This document shows positions 18,922 through 29,964 of a stretch of 64,000 nt of DNA, piece after piece (position 1 is the stretch's first letter; every line of letters starts with the position of its first letter). The DNA is taken from the NCBI RefSeq assembly GCF_050947875.1, contig NC_134573.1, forward strand, positions 51,944,115 to 52,008,114, written 5' to 3'. The notes under the pieces are model-generated. The model was given only the letters and a program-made list of their open reading frames with translations. It was not told the DNA's origin and made no database searches. The position numbers and the translations under genes are program-made. The DNA is from Dermacentor variabilis. Lineage: Eukaryota > Arthropoda > Arachnida > Ixodida > Ixodidae.

Positions 18922-21900
18922 TGTGCTGTACACTACCTATAGGGACTGTAAGCAGCAGCTGAAGAAGCTTTAACCAATGCATCATTATAGCCCCCTCATT
19001 AACCCAAGACTCATGGCAAGGAAACCATGCAGGGTATTGCTCTATTGAAGCATAACATTAATTATGACTGAGTGTTATCATTTCTGTAGCTTTAGTGGCT
19101 CTTTTTTGTGGATAAAGAGGAATGTAAGTAGAATAAGTACTGCTGGTGGTAACCAAACCCGCAAATTTCACATGACACACGCGGCGCTGTACGAATTCAG
19201 ATCGCCACAGCTGTCTTTCCATCCAATTCACTTGGTGTTTGTATAGAAGCATCAAATGTAGCGCTGGAAATGTTTGGGTTCGTATTGTTAGCTGGAAATA
19301 AAAAAAATGGGCGCAGTGCTGCAATGTTAACATAGCCATTGTATATTTAAGTTTCGCGGGTTAGAAAATGAGCGAACTATTATTCAAGACTAGTAAAAAA
19401 TTATCAGTGATAAAAACATTTTCTGCCAACAATGCCGTACACACTGCTGCACGCTTAAAAGGCACTAGACAATTTGGATATTGCTCACTGCCCCAATGCA
19501 AAGCTTTAGGGAAACAATTTTTCCCCTCACTTATCGAGAGTTTGCAAGGGGAACTGTGCAGCAACTATGTTATAATAATTAATTAGACAACAAAAACTTG
19601 TTTTGATTACAGACACCTCCTACTTGCCTTAGTGACATTACCACATGAGAACGGAGGGCAATACCCCTTCCAATTACCATTTGCTTAACATTCATGTTGC
19701 AACACGAGGTTGAAAAATGTGTGACCAAACGTAATTATGAGATAGTTACTGTGGAATAAATTCTCATTAAGTGCAATCAATCCCAACCTTATTTACATCT
19801 GGGTATAGGTCGGCAAACTGACTCACAAGTCGACTCACTCAGACTGATCTCTGAATGTGAGTCTCAGCGAGTCCGCCTGAGTCAAATTTCGGTGAGTCTT
19901 AGCCCGAATTAGCCCGGTTGAGTACACTTTTGGTGAGTGTGAATGAGTTCTCATTATTTTCCTTACCTATGCATTCAGGTAAGTGTTGTAAGTTACGTTA
20001 ACTGAGAAGACAAATGGTAGGCAATCCATTCAATTATTTTCTTCCTGAGATTGTGACACATCTCCTTCTGTGACATTTCGGAGGTGTGCAGCAGTGTCAA
20101 TGGGAATCGGAGGCAGTGTATATGTTAATTCGTTGTACTGTCCTTTGAGTGCATTCTTCACATATTCGACTGCACTACCAGCCAGCCTTAAAAAGAGAAG
20201 TATTCATTGAAATCAACAACAAAATACAGAGGTAGAAAAACGAAAGATATGGTATCACAGACTATAATTCCACACGCTCAAATATACCTACTATAGTTAG
20301 TGACAAGCCAAATATAGGCACATTCGCCAGTGGCAAATGGAGCCTATTGTGTTCAGGGATAATGATGTACAAGCAGCAAAAATCACTGACTGACAACCAA
20401 GACTGATTACAGAATGTTGTTAAACAAAACTGGGCGAGGAATTTTACAGTCCCTTATATAAACACCCCCCTTACCAACACACCATGACCCCTCTCCCTTC
20501 TTCGTATTGGTCCAAGCACAAGGAAAGGGCATTACTGGTCCCTTCACAAACATGGGTATCATGAGCAAAAACATTCCCCACCAAGGTGAAAAAAGCAACT
20601 ATAATGATGCACCTATAAACATTCCTTTTGAGGGAAACTTGTTGCTAGCTAAATTGTTGACCTATAGGTGACTACAGAGGTATTGCTTTGTGAAGGACAA
20701 AAACTGGGTCATAAAGTGCCAAGTCCAGACTAGCATTAAGTCTCGGGAACATAAAGAGAGAACAAAAGTAGGCCAGAAAAAAGCCAAGCATGATACGGTA
20801 AAACAAAAATATACTGGAACATCCTGGTTCTCGCATACACGAACTAGACTGCTTGTGTTTATCCAAACATTAACTCCATATCGCTTTTCTTGTGGCTAAT
20901 GAATGAATAATACAATCAATGTATTTTTCTAACTGCTTAGCGCCTTTACAAGTTCATGTTATCTATCATAAATTTCTTTTTTTTTGTGAAACATGGCCAT
21001 TATTTCAGACAGGAGGATGACTTTTCGCTCAGCACAACATAAATCTCAGCTACTGATATAGATGCAAACATTACGGTCGGGTAAGACTTTGAAAAGTGGT
21101 ATGGAACGAATGAGGACTCACTAACATTAGTCTGCTTCTTATGCTCTTCTTATAGCATGTTATATGTGGGCTGTCTAGACCGCACATAATTTTTAAAAAT
21201 GCATTGCAACTTTTTGTTTTTTTTATTTTCACAAATACACCTCATTTGTCATACGTATAGTAGCAAAGCATTCCAATTTTGAACAAGGACAGTGGTGTGC
21301 TACACAAGTAAAACTAGGACTATATAAATACATTAAAATATTAGGGGAAAAGCTTTTGTTTTTACATACTGGAATTTCCCCTATGGCATGCATTTATTTG
21401 TTTACTAAATTCCCATGAGCTCATTCCCTGAAGTTAAGATGCAACTAAGAGCAGAGAAAAGCTTTAGGACAGAGATGAGTGTCCCTTTCTACTACTTTAT
21501 TGAAAGCAGATGATATCATATTTATTGGTGAAGGTGGCCATGTGCGCACATATGTTTGTACACAATACTCAAACAAGTTTGCATTATTATCCAATCATAC
21601 AGCGTAGAAACTGTCGTTCAGTACTATATAAAGCCACAGGTGTATCGATGACACAGACATCACGTTTACCGTTGATGAAACAGGCCTCCATTAATTTCCA
21701 TGCTAGAGAATCTGCTTTTACCAAGAATGCGGTTATGGAAAAGATCTAGCTCACACGCGCGGGAATCACGGCGCAGGGACAATTGGGCATTAATCTTATT
21801 CTTGAGAGACAGCTTATATCGCGGGCCCCTTTGTGGATGTATGGAACAACGTGCAGCCTTTTCTACTCTAGTGGCTTGGCAAGTAACATCCAAACGTTAT

Positions 21901-22060
21901 TTCTGGCGGTGAGGCTTGCCTCCTGAAATCATGGGTTCATGCCACTGCAATAAGATAATAATGAACCAGTTTTAACAGTTTTTTGGTAGAAAGCCCCAAG
22001 AGGGCACGTAACAACTTCCAGCATATAACGAAATTGCTTACGTAGCAGGGTGAGGGGCCC
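18922..22060. other. No supported gene; GAGTC-rich patch
   Basis: Mostly AT-rich, without recognisable coding sequence. At about 19,810-19,955 the motif GAGTC/GACTC and close variants recur about ten times in both orientations; a similar but weaker patch is at 28,490-28,640. The short open frames are unconvincing. Confidence 0.5.
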
Positions 22061-23640
22061 TTAAAGGGAAGCTGAAAGGTTTTCCAGAAAAAATGAGTGA
22101 ACATCTGTACATAATGGTTTTCAACCCTCCGAATTCGACTATCGTATCGAAATTGAGCGAACGAAAGCACGAATATATTTTATTTCGACGAAAAGTGCAG
22201 CAGCGAACACGCCCAGCTCGCGCGTCTTGTTTCTGCCTGTGATTGTTCGGGCGCCTCGTGACGACAACACTAGTGTTCGTCCAAACCGACCGCTGCCGCC
22301 ACACATGAAGCACGGTGCCAGGTAGTTTGGTGCTGTTTTTCTGAGACGGTAATGGAAAATTGAGAGAGAATGCGTTTTTCTGAGGAGTTCGGCGTTACTC
22401 CCTACATGTACGAGCCGATTGCGAAGAGCCGGCCTCTCGAAGAAGCCAATGATGCTGGTGCGAGCAGTGCTTTCGACGCGAACGAAAGCGAAGTCTTGGG
22501 ATCTCCTCGTGTTGGAAATGCTCTTTGGTGAGTACGTTTTTTGCAAAGCGATCTAGTGACCTCGCCGATCTTTCGCCGATCTGGTGAGCTCGTTTGCGGT
22601 CAAACAACGGTAGTGTTGTGTTCCTGCATGCCTCCTCGTGGAACGTAAGCGGGGATGCGATCGTCGGCATTTGTGCGCTGTCCAAAGCTGTTGGCAATCT
22701 ACGAAGACGATTTAAACGCGTGAAAAGCTTCCCGGTTCATGCAGTACGTGTAGTGTCGTTCATCTGTGCGCCATCAGCACACTACCCGTAACCGAAGTCG
22801 TAAAGGCGGCGAATTCCGTCGGCTACGTGAGACGGTCGGTTTCTCGCTGTGCGCGAGAGAAGGCGGGAGCGTAACGTCCTGACATGCTCCGGCTTTCCAG
22901 CACATGCAAGCACTACATTTGCACAGCGTTATGGTAGCTGCATGCAGGCTGTTTTACAACACACGTGCAAATAGAAAATTCGCGGCGCTTTGCGACGAAA
23001 GCTGCGTCAAGGGCGGGAGATAAACATGCACCTTCCGTTCAGCGTGCTAACACGAAGGAGCTCGCAGTAAATCGAAATCCAGGTTTGGGCAAGTTCGTGT
23101 ATTCATAAGGCCTTCCAACAACAGTTATCATCAGTTAGTCCACACTCGTGCCGTCTTTGTTTTCGTTGCTCCGATCTTTTCGCGCTGCGTTTAGAAGGCC
23201 TGCTAGTGGCAAGTAGTCCCCTCTCATTCTGTGGCCATATACAGCAACTGCGCAGGCCGAATTGCAGGGCTGGCCGTATACTACCACTCTACATACACGC
23301 AGACGCACCAACAAAGGAATGCAGGGTCGATCGAAGCAGATTATGATGGGACGCACGGAGAAACAAGCACGGTCAGGCACGGTCGCGGAGGCTGCGAAGA
23401 AACGGAACACTAGTGTTGACGTCACAATAGCGCGGTTTCCGGTCTCCGCTCGCATCGTCAGCGTCAGCAGCAGCGCGCGGAATTCGACGGGGGGCGGAGC
23501 TACAGCGCAATTTTAACCGACGATTACGTCGCTCCTAATTGAAAAAAAACCCCCAAATTTTACCTACATGGTTTATAAGGTTCCCGCATCCATATATGAG
23601 CGTCTTATTGAATTCGACAGACTCTTCAGCTTCCCTTTAA
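22061..23640. mobile_element. TTAA-flanked non-autonomous DNA transposon (MITE-like)
   Basis: TTAA at 22,061-22,064 and 23,637-23,640 flank inverted termini AGGGAAGCTGAA (22,065-22,076) and TTCAGCTTCCCT (23,625-23,636). The 1,572-bp interior has no transposase and is less AT-rich than its surroundings. A TTAA TSD is characteristic of piggyBac and Kolobok superfamilies; the terminal AGGG does not decide between them. Open frames inside (for example minus 22,139-22,546) show no motif. Confidence 0.85.
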
Positions 23641-25581
23641 AAGTAATGCTCAGATACCGGCATTATAGCCTTCCAACGTACGACAGATTTTAATGTTGTA
23701 CAGAGTTGAAGCACGAGTACAGATTTGACAAGACAGAGTGCATATGGCTTTCTTGGTGCCACTGATGCTTCGAAGTTGCTTGGGGAGACAACCCAGTTAA
23801 TCAGTGCTCCATCATGCACTGTGGTGCTTTCATCCATGTCGACGTAGCACTGGAACCGAACGTTGAAGATCTGAAAGCAACGCCAGATGGTTTATCGATA
23901 GTTTTGCACAATTAGTGTGAAGCAGTGGACACTGAATTGATTAATTAAAGAGCCTTTTTCTATGGTTGCTGTACTGTCCCAAACATGTTTGTTATTTAGA
24001 GCCATCACAGCACAGCACGACACTAATCCCGCTGCCCCTATGTGAGCAAACTACAGGACGCATTAAGCATACAAGGCTGACCTTATTTATCAATGTCAGC
24101 AAACATCAGTGCATAAGAACAGATGATTTCACAGACAGAACCACATTGCTGATTGCACAAGGTTTTTAGAGTCCTATTGCTGAAAATGCCAATTTTTTTT
24201 TCCTCAGTGGGTTAAATTTAACTTCATTTCTGCGTGATTGCTGCAGCCCACAAACGACAACAGCAAAGATTGAATAGGCCGACAACATGCCTGCTTTCCT
24301 CGTCTTTCCTATTTACAGCATAAACGCTGCAGAAATTTGCAGAATATGGCATATTACGACCGGTTACGCTAACTAAAGCACTATTACATTTACTGAAGCT
24401 GTTAGTAATTCATTACCACCCCCCCCCCTCCATGTAGGGTACGACTGCACACCTGACCTCAATATCAGTAGTAAACCAGCCGCGCAAGTTTTCAGAGGAT
24501 GGAAGCCGTGAAAAAGGCTAGTTTCCTTGCGGCTTCTCGACATGGCAATAATTATAATTGAGCAACGTTGTGTTCGTACGGGCATGTGTGCGCTGTACTT
24601 GTCAATTTAAGGTGAAGTACACTGGCTGTGACAAGACTAAAATATTTGTATTTGGCAGCACAGTGAAGTGACACAGGGCAATTTCTTAATACTCGATCTG
24701 TCAGTTCAACGCGCGGCAACCCAACAGTTACTAATCGTGCTCGACATTTCCACTACGCATACTGTTGCTATTTTGCCCATATGAATCAAACAGTGACCAA
24801 ATCCTCTTTGCGCTCCATAACCCGCAGAACATTTACGCTCACCTGTATTAGAAGATGACTGCCTGTCATAAGGTGCGCGAACCCACCCGTCCGCACGCTT
24901 TCGTGAAGGTCGGCGAGTTTCCGGGCGCCTGGGAGCTTCACAGCTTTCTTTGACGGCCCGTGCGAAACGAGGCAAACCGCTTCTGCCGCATCGGTCGGCG
25001 AGTTGTTTGCTGAAGGCGGATCGGACGACATGCTGCCGCCGCTGACAGGTTTTAGAGAAAAATGCCACTCGCGCTTCGATAGCCTTTTTGTCGCCGTGGT
25101 TTGCAGTTCCAAGGAGCTGTTGCCGTTTTCACAGTTGGGAATCCAAAGTCGAAGTAAATACGGAAGCCGTAAGTCAGCCACTGTACAGTGTCCTGAATAT
25201 TTCGCTGTGCGTATTCGATAAAAGATTTTGCACTCATCGCTGCACTGTTATCACTCAAATTTTGCAGAACGATCACATTTTGGCTACGACAGCTGCAGAA
25301 AGCTGTACTTTAGGGACGGCTGCCAAGTGTTTCCCGCTCCTGGAATAGGCGAATGCCCGCCTTGAGACGCTACTTTCTGCAGCTGACGGCAGGCGGTGAA
25401 ACAAGTTTATATTTGCGCCATCGCGGTAGCTACTTGCATGCCGATGGGCGCTGGCAAATTTGCAAATTCGCATTAGTCGTGATTACTATCAGACAACGCA
25501 AATGGCTGCGCCTTTCTGCTCGGGTACGCTTGATCAGCTTCAGTAAATGATGAGTTCCGTCTACAACTTCATGCGCCCACA
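23641..25581. other. No supported gene
   Basis: A C homopolymer (10+ C) sits near 24,419. Open frames of 100-130 codons on both strands at 24,706-25,181 have no motif. The 1 kb before 25,582 may hold the 5' flank or a promoter of the zinc-finger/transposase-like gene, but nothing marks it. Confidence 0.4.
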
Positions 25582-28004
25582 ATGCCTATTTTTGCACAGA
25601 AATTCACACGTGTGATTTGGCACCTAGGAGAAGTGCACGCGTCGGGCCCAGGCTTCAAGATAACTTGTGGCATCGAAGGCTGCCAAAACACTTACGAAAT
25701 CGTTGGAAGCTTTCGGAAGCACGTCTACCATCAACACCAGTGATGGCTTTCAACATGTGACGGTGATTCAGCAACGGAAGCTTCAGAAGAATTGTGTGAT
25801 CCCAATGATGCCTCTGATTTAGCTGCCAGACTTTGTACGGACGACGGAGACAGTTAGGGACCCTCTTCCCCTGGTCTGCAAAGTGAGCCACCTCCACAAC
25901 CTGGGACGTCTGACCAAGAATTGGATCCGCCAACATTGCAGTGCTTCGCGACGGCTTTACTGCGAAACCTGGCAATGATGTTTAACGTATTCGAGAGCCG
26001 TAAAATACCATATTCAGTCTCTGACAGCTTGTTTCAGGAAGTGCAATGTCCGGTGCGCTCACTAGTGCAGCATTTTGCCGGGTACATAAAACAGGTACTC
26101 ATGGAATGTGGCTGTGTTGCGCCAGAAAGTTTGACACCGGTTCTCGACTGCAACTTTCTTGTTGGCTTCTTTGATGAGATTCGATCTCAGTACCAACGAT
26201 TCCGCTAACGCAAAGCCAACTTTCCATATACAGAGATACAGCAGCGCGCCTATGCAGGCGATGACCAAGCCTCATATCAGTGCATTTCAGTTGGCAGTGT
26301 CATACGTCAATCTGTACAGTGTGAACATGCTTTTGAACACCTAATAAGGACTGAAGTTGGTGACTTCGCACTTTTCGGCATGGCTCAGCTTATAAACAGC
26401 ACCTGAACACTGTGCTCCCCTGCACAAATGCTAAGATACTTCACATACTTCTGTACATAGATGAAGTGGAAATAGCTAACCCAATCGGCTCTGCCAGGGG
26501 TGTGCACAAGCTTCCGGCTGTTTACTATACACTTCTGAAGGTACACGCAAAATACCGTTCTCAATTGAAATTTATGCCTCTTGCCATTCTTGGGAAGTAT
26601 GCTGATGTACAGAAATACGGCTTGAAGGCTGTTCTGCGGCTATTGCTTTGTGAACTACAGGAGCTTCTAGAGAGAGGCATAATGCTTCAAATAGGGAAAT
26701 ATGAAGTGTTCTTGACGGTTTTAGTTCTAGCATGCTGTGGAGGTAACGTTTCCATGAACAGGCTTGGGGGCTTTACTTGCTATCTTTCACGAGGTGCCGT
26801 TTGTCGCTTTTGCAAGGCACAAATGAGAAATCTTGCATCTCCTACGAGGGAAGAATTATGCCAAATAAGAACGAAACAGCTCGACGAAAGCCACCTCTCA
26901 GCCGTTAAACTAAATCCACTTCTGTACAAGAAAATTTATGGCGTAAACGAAATGTCAGTCATGGACTGCCTTCAAGACTTTGATGTCACATCACAGTTTA
27001 CACCTGACATTATGCATGATATGTTTGAAGCTGCAGCATGTACTCAAAGGGCTTCTCCAAGACAATGTTCTTGAACAATCTGACTGAGGCGAAGTCTACA
27101 CATTCCACTATTGCCGCAATGATCGTACAAACCGACCACCACAACCCACGGAAGCCTTCGTACGAGGCAACACCCCGCTAAAGGACACTGCTTCACAGAA
27201 GTAGTGCCTTTTGAGCCTTTTGCCTCAGATTTTAGCTTCTAAAATTCCAGAGGGAAACGAAGATTAGGAGGTTACCTCTTATTCAGAGAAGTTGTAGATA
27301 TGCTTTTGTGTGATGAGCATCCCTCACAGTCTCTTGTGTATATGGAGATGAAAATTCAGGAATCTCTCCGTTCATTCGCTACCCGCAAGCCAGGAGCCCG
27401 CATAATCACAAAGTTACATTACCTTGCACACTACCCACGTATAATATCTCTGTTCGGACCACTCAAACAACTGTGGTGTATGACGTTCGAGGCTAAACAC
27501 CAGTACTTTAACAATGTGGCATCGAAGACAAGAAAACTTCAAAATCATACGCAAAACACTTGCAGAGCGTCACTTTTGCAAAGCAATGAATTTAGTGAGA
27601 TTGTCTTCAACCGACGCCACAACATGTCCGGCCTGAAATCTGTGCAAAGATCTGTTTTACATACATACATTGAGGAGCGTTTGCCTGCACGTAATGTAAG
27701 GCAAGCAAAGTCAGTGGCTATTGAGCATATGGCATACCACGTGGCAGATGTGCTTGTAATGGCCAAGGGAGACGAGCCGCAATTTGCAAAGACTGTTGGT
27801 ATTTTTACTGCTCAAGACGACGTTCTGTTCTTGTTAGACAAGGAGGGACTTGTTGAATTCAGGAGACATCGATATGCATTTAGGGTATCTAAAGGCAATG
27901 TAGTCTGTGCGGCGCGGCCAGGAGATGAGATATTGCGAGAGTGCCTGGATCTTTATCTGGCAGGGGAGGTGGTCCCCAGATGTGAATTCGTGTTATTTCA
28001 TTAA
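25582..28004 (+). pseudogene. C2H2 zinc-finger/transposase-like protein of a multicopy animal family, broken
   Basis: Pieces run in order on plus. 25,582-25,743 starts with ATG and encodes a C2H2 finger (C-x4-C-x12-H-x4-H; Cys at residues 29 and 34, His at 47 and 52) before a stop. 25,921-26,208 is a helical piece. 26,412-27,074 includes IDEVEIANPIGSARGVHKL, then a segment ending GGFTCYLSRGAVCRFC and a D-I-M-H-D motif. About 27,190-27,300 is frameshifted. 27,300-28,004 includes KLHYLAHYPR and MTFEAKHQYF. I recall this arrangement (finger; NPxGSxxxxHK; LHxLxHYP; FExKHxYF) from a highly multicopy uncharacterised family in fish, ticks and other invertebrates. Its NPxG and Cys-rich layout loosely resembles Transposase_21 of CACTA/EnSpm elements. 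At least one stop and two frame changes argue for a pseudogene; introns could explain some breaks. No terminal inverted repeats found. Confidence 0.6.
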
Positions 28005-28718
28005 ATATAGTAATATTTGCTTAGCCTCATGTCATAATGACTGTAATAAGTGCACTCCACGGTTTGTGTTCTAGCGACATTGTGTGTATATTCGTGTTAT
28101 ATTTTAATTTCTTTTTGTTCTATTCTGTGCATTTAGAATGAGTATTTATGTACTCCCTCCCCACTTCGAGATATCTTTATATACAAAATATGCATAAATG
28201 TAGTGTGTTGTATACAAAAACCATCCAGTGTTCTCACTTTTGGAGTTTGGTGTTGTACCATCTTGCTTCTATTATTTTTAAGGGACTAATGGAAAAAAAC
28301 AATTTGTATTTTTGCTATGCTGATAACTCAGTAATGCAGCACTGCTTGAAACACATTTTACTTTTTTGTTGCTATATAGTTGAACTCGGGTATTTAAATA
28401 TGATGCTTTCTTTGCTTTAGGCAATCGGCTATTTGATTGAGTGAACAAATGAATCCACATTAGTCCCAACCTAAAACATCACACTGTTTACTGACTCCCT
28501 TCAAGCAGCAGGGGAGTCATCAATTTCATGCATTAGCCCTGGCTTCGTTTCGCGACTACCATTGGAAAAAAAAGGTAGTCAGTTACTGAAAAAAGAGAGT
28601 CGAGGTAGTCGTGACTCTCTTCTGACTCTCTATTTTTAAGAGTGTATACGTTATGCATTCCCTCACGTTAAACTAAAGGTCTTGAAGTGACGCGTAGCAC
28701 AACGTTCTCTTGAGGCAG
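28005..28718. other. No supported gene
   Basis: 3' flank of the transposase-like gene. The sequence is AT-rich, with no clear AATAAA in the first 200 nt. A GACTC/GAGTC-rich patch lies at about 28,490-28,640. Confidence 0.4.
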
Positions 28719-28764
28719 CGTTCTCTAGATGGCCCGAGGGAAACCTCGGGCCGTCCAGAGAACG
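28719..28764 (+). repeat. 21-bp inverted repeat with GAAA tetraloop
   Basis: The arms 28,719-28,739 and 28,744-28,764 pair at 19 of 21 positions around GAAA (28,740-28,743). In plus-strand RNA one exception is a G-U wobble and the other an A-C mismatch. It is followed by CTGCAGGAGT-type tandem repeats (28,765-28,793). The stem is shorter than a microRNA precursor. Function unknown. Confidence 0.6.
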
Positions 28765-28946
28765 TCTGCAGGAGTCTGCAGGGTCTGCAGGAGTCTCCTG
28801 GGAAACGCGAGCGAATGAATGCCTTAGATGAATTTGTATTTTTTACGCGCCCTTAGCAGGCCACTTCCTCTGTATAAAGTCAAGCTCCGTCGGAGTACAA
28901 GGGGTACGCTCTGACTCTTGAAGTTGTGGTTTTATGTGTTTTTTTT

Positions 28947-29105
28947 ATGCCCTGGTGCTGCGAGTTTCAGTGCACCAGCTGGCATGGCAATGGCTTGACG
29001 CTGTTCACCCTCCCTCGAAGAAAAAACGACACCGAGCGTAGGAAGAAGTGGATTGATATCATCGACCGTAAGAACTTCGTTCCGATCAAGCATGCTGTGC
29101 TCTGT
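28947..29105 (+). pseudogene. THAP-type zinc-finger exon or remnant
   Basis: From ATG at 28,947 the translation begins MPWCCEFQC, then about ten residues later LFTLPRRKND, W near residue 34 and LCE near residue 53. This follows the THAP pattern (M-P-x2-C-x3-C ... F-x-x-P ... W ... C-x2-H-F). The final His-Phe is missing: the reading after LCE is IL. So the zinc site is incomplete, or the exon ends here and the rest is elsewhere. THAP domains bind DNA and occur both in host regulators and in P-element and Kolobok transposases. It is 0.9 kb downstream of the zinc-finger/transposase-like gene; no link is shown. Confidence 0.5.
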
Positions 29106-29242
29106 GAAATTCTCTGTATTTCGCAGAGTACAGTAGCTCATTGCGAGTTCATGAGCGCGGAAACTTATTTCAAATTGATGTGAAAGCAGCAAGTCTTGCT
29201 TAATTCGCATATCATTTTGCGTCGTCTTAAACGTTATTATTT

Positions 29243-29510
29243 TCATGTGATGCCACTGCTCTTTGTGTTGTAAACAGGATGTATGCGGAATTCATCTACA
29301 ATAGGCACTTCAATTTCTGAATCTCGGTGTGCATTTACTTCGAAAACACTGCCAACGTAGATGTTAATTTTGTTGGTGGCGAAAAGACGCGCTTCTGGTT
29401 TGGTGCCGCATAGCAGGTCTGATTTTTTATGCAACAGCTTTAGGAGGGCCATGAAGGCGCAAACAATCCAGTCTGTGTGGAGCCTCGAGGTCTGGCAGAC
29501 ATCTAAGGTG
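29243..29510 (-). pseudogene. Possible remnant of a trypsin-like protease exon
   Basis: Minus-strand open frame (ends 29,243). HTDWIV could be the strand before the catalytic-His motif, but TAAHC is not readable (VCAFMALL instead). About 40 residues later come IYVGSVFEVNAH and FRIHPVYNT, resembling the lGxxx ... HPxYN segment of chymotrypsin-fold proteases. The match is partial, the active site is absent, and chance similarity is a real possibility. Confidence 0.22.
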
Positions 29511-29700
29511 TATAGATGAGGATAATAGTAGTAGTAGTAGGCCATGCTCTACGGACATGTCTTCGACTACCACAATGCGCCTCGACTCACGCCACAATCG
29601 CGTTTGCTAGAGAGTACTTTGTTCCAGAACGTGTAACGTATAACAACGTTAGAGCACACATTGGACATCTGTGTCGCGTAGTCCGTCACTATGTTGCTGC

Positions 29701-29709
29701 TTTGTCAGC
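29701..29709 (+). repeat. Left TSD of SINE
   Basis: TTTGTCAGC, repeated at 29,956-29,964. Confidence 0.75.
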
Positions 29710-29955
29710 CCAAACCTGCCGTGGCTGCTCAGTTGCTATGGTGTTGGGCTGCTGAGCACGAGGTCGCGGGATCGAATCCCGGCCACGGCGGCCGCATTTC
29801 GATGGGGGCGAAATGCGAAAAACAACCGTGTGCTTAGATTTAGGTGCACGTTAAAGAACCGCAGGTGGTCGAAATTTCCGGAGCCCTCCACTACGGCATG
29901 CGTCATAATCAGAAAGTGGTTTTGGCACGTAAAACCCCATAATTTAATTTAATTT
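29710..29955 (+). mobile_element. Ruka-type SINE, complete
   Basis: tRNA-like head from about 29,718: an A-box-like segment near GTGGCTGCTCAGTTG and a B box GGATCGAATCC at about 29,769-29,779 within a self-complementary CGGGATCGAATCCCGG. The body has TTTAGGTGCACGTTAAAGAA and TTTTGGCACGTAAAA, and a 3' end of repeated AATTT. A 9-bp TSD brackets it. The A and B boxes form an internal RNA polymerase III promoter; mobilisation would need a LINE in trans. It shares its body with 10,859-11,024. Confidence 0.88.
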
Positions 29956-29964
29956 TTTGTCAGC
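29956..29964 (+). repeat. Right TSD of SINE
   Basis: Second TTTGTCAGC. Confidence 0.75.

Noticed and set aside
22139..22697. Minus-strand frames of 100-135 codons inside the TTAA element
   Set aside because: No transposase or other motif; expected by chance in this less AT-rich interior.
29710..29790. A genuine tRNA gene at the SINE head
   Set aside because: It continues into a SINE body and is bracketed by a TSD; cloverleaf pairing is incomplete.
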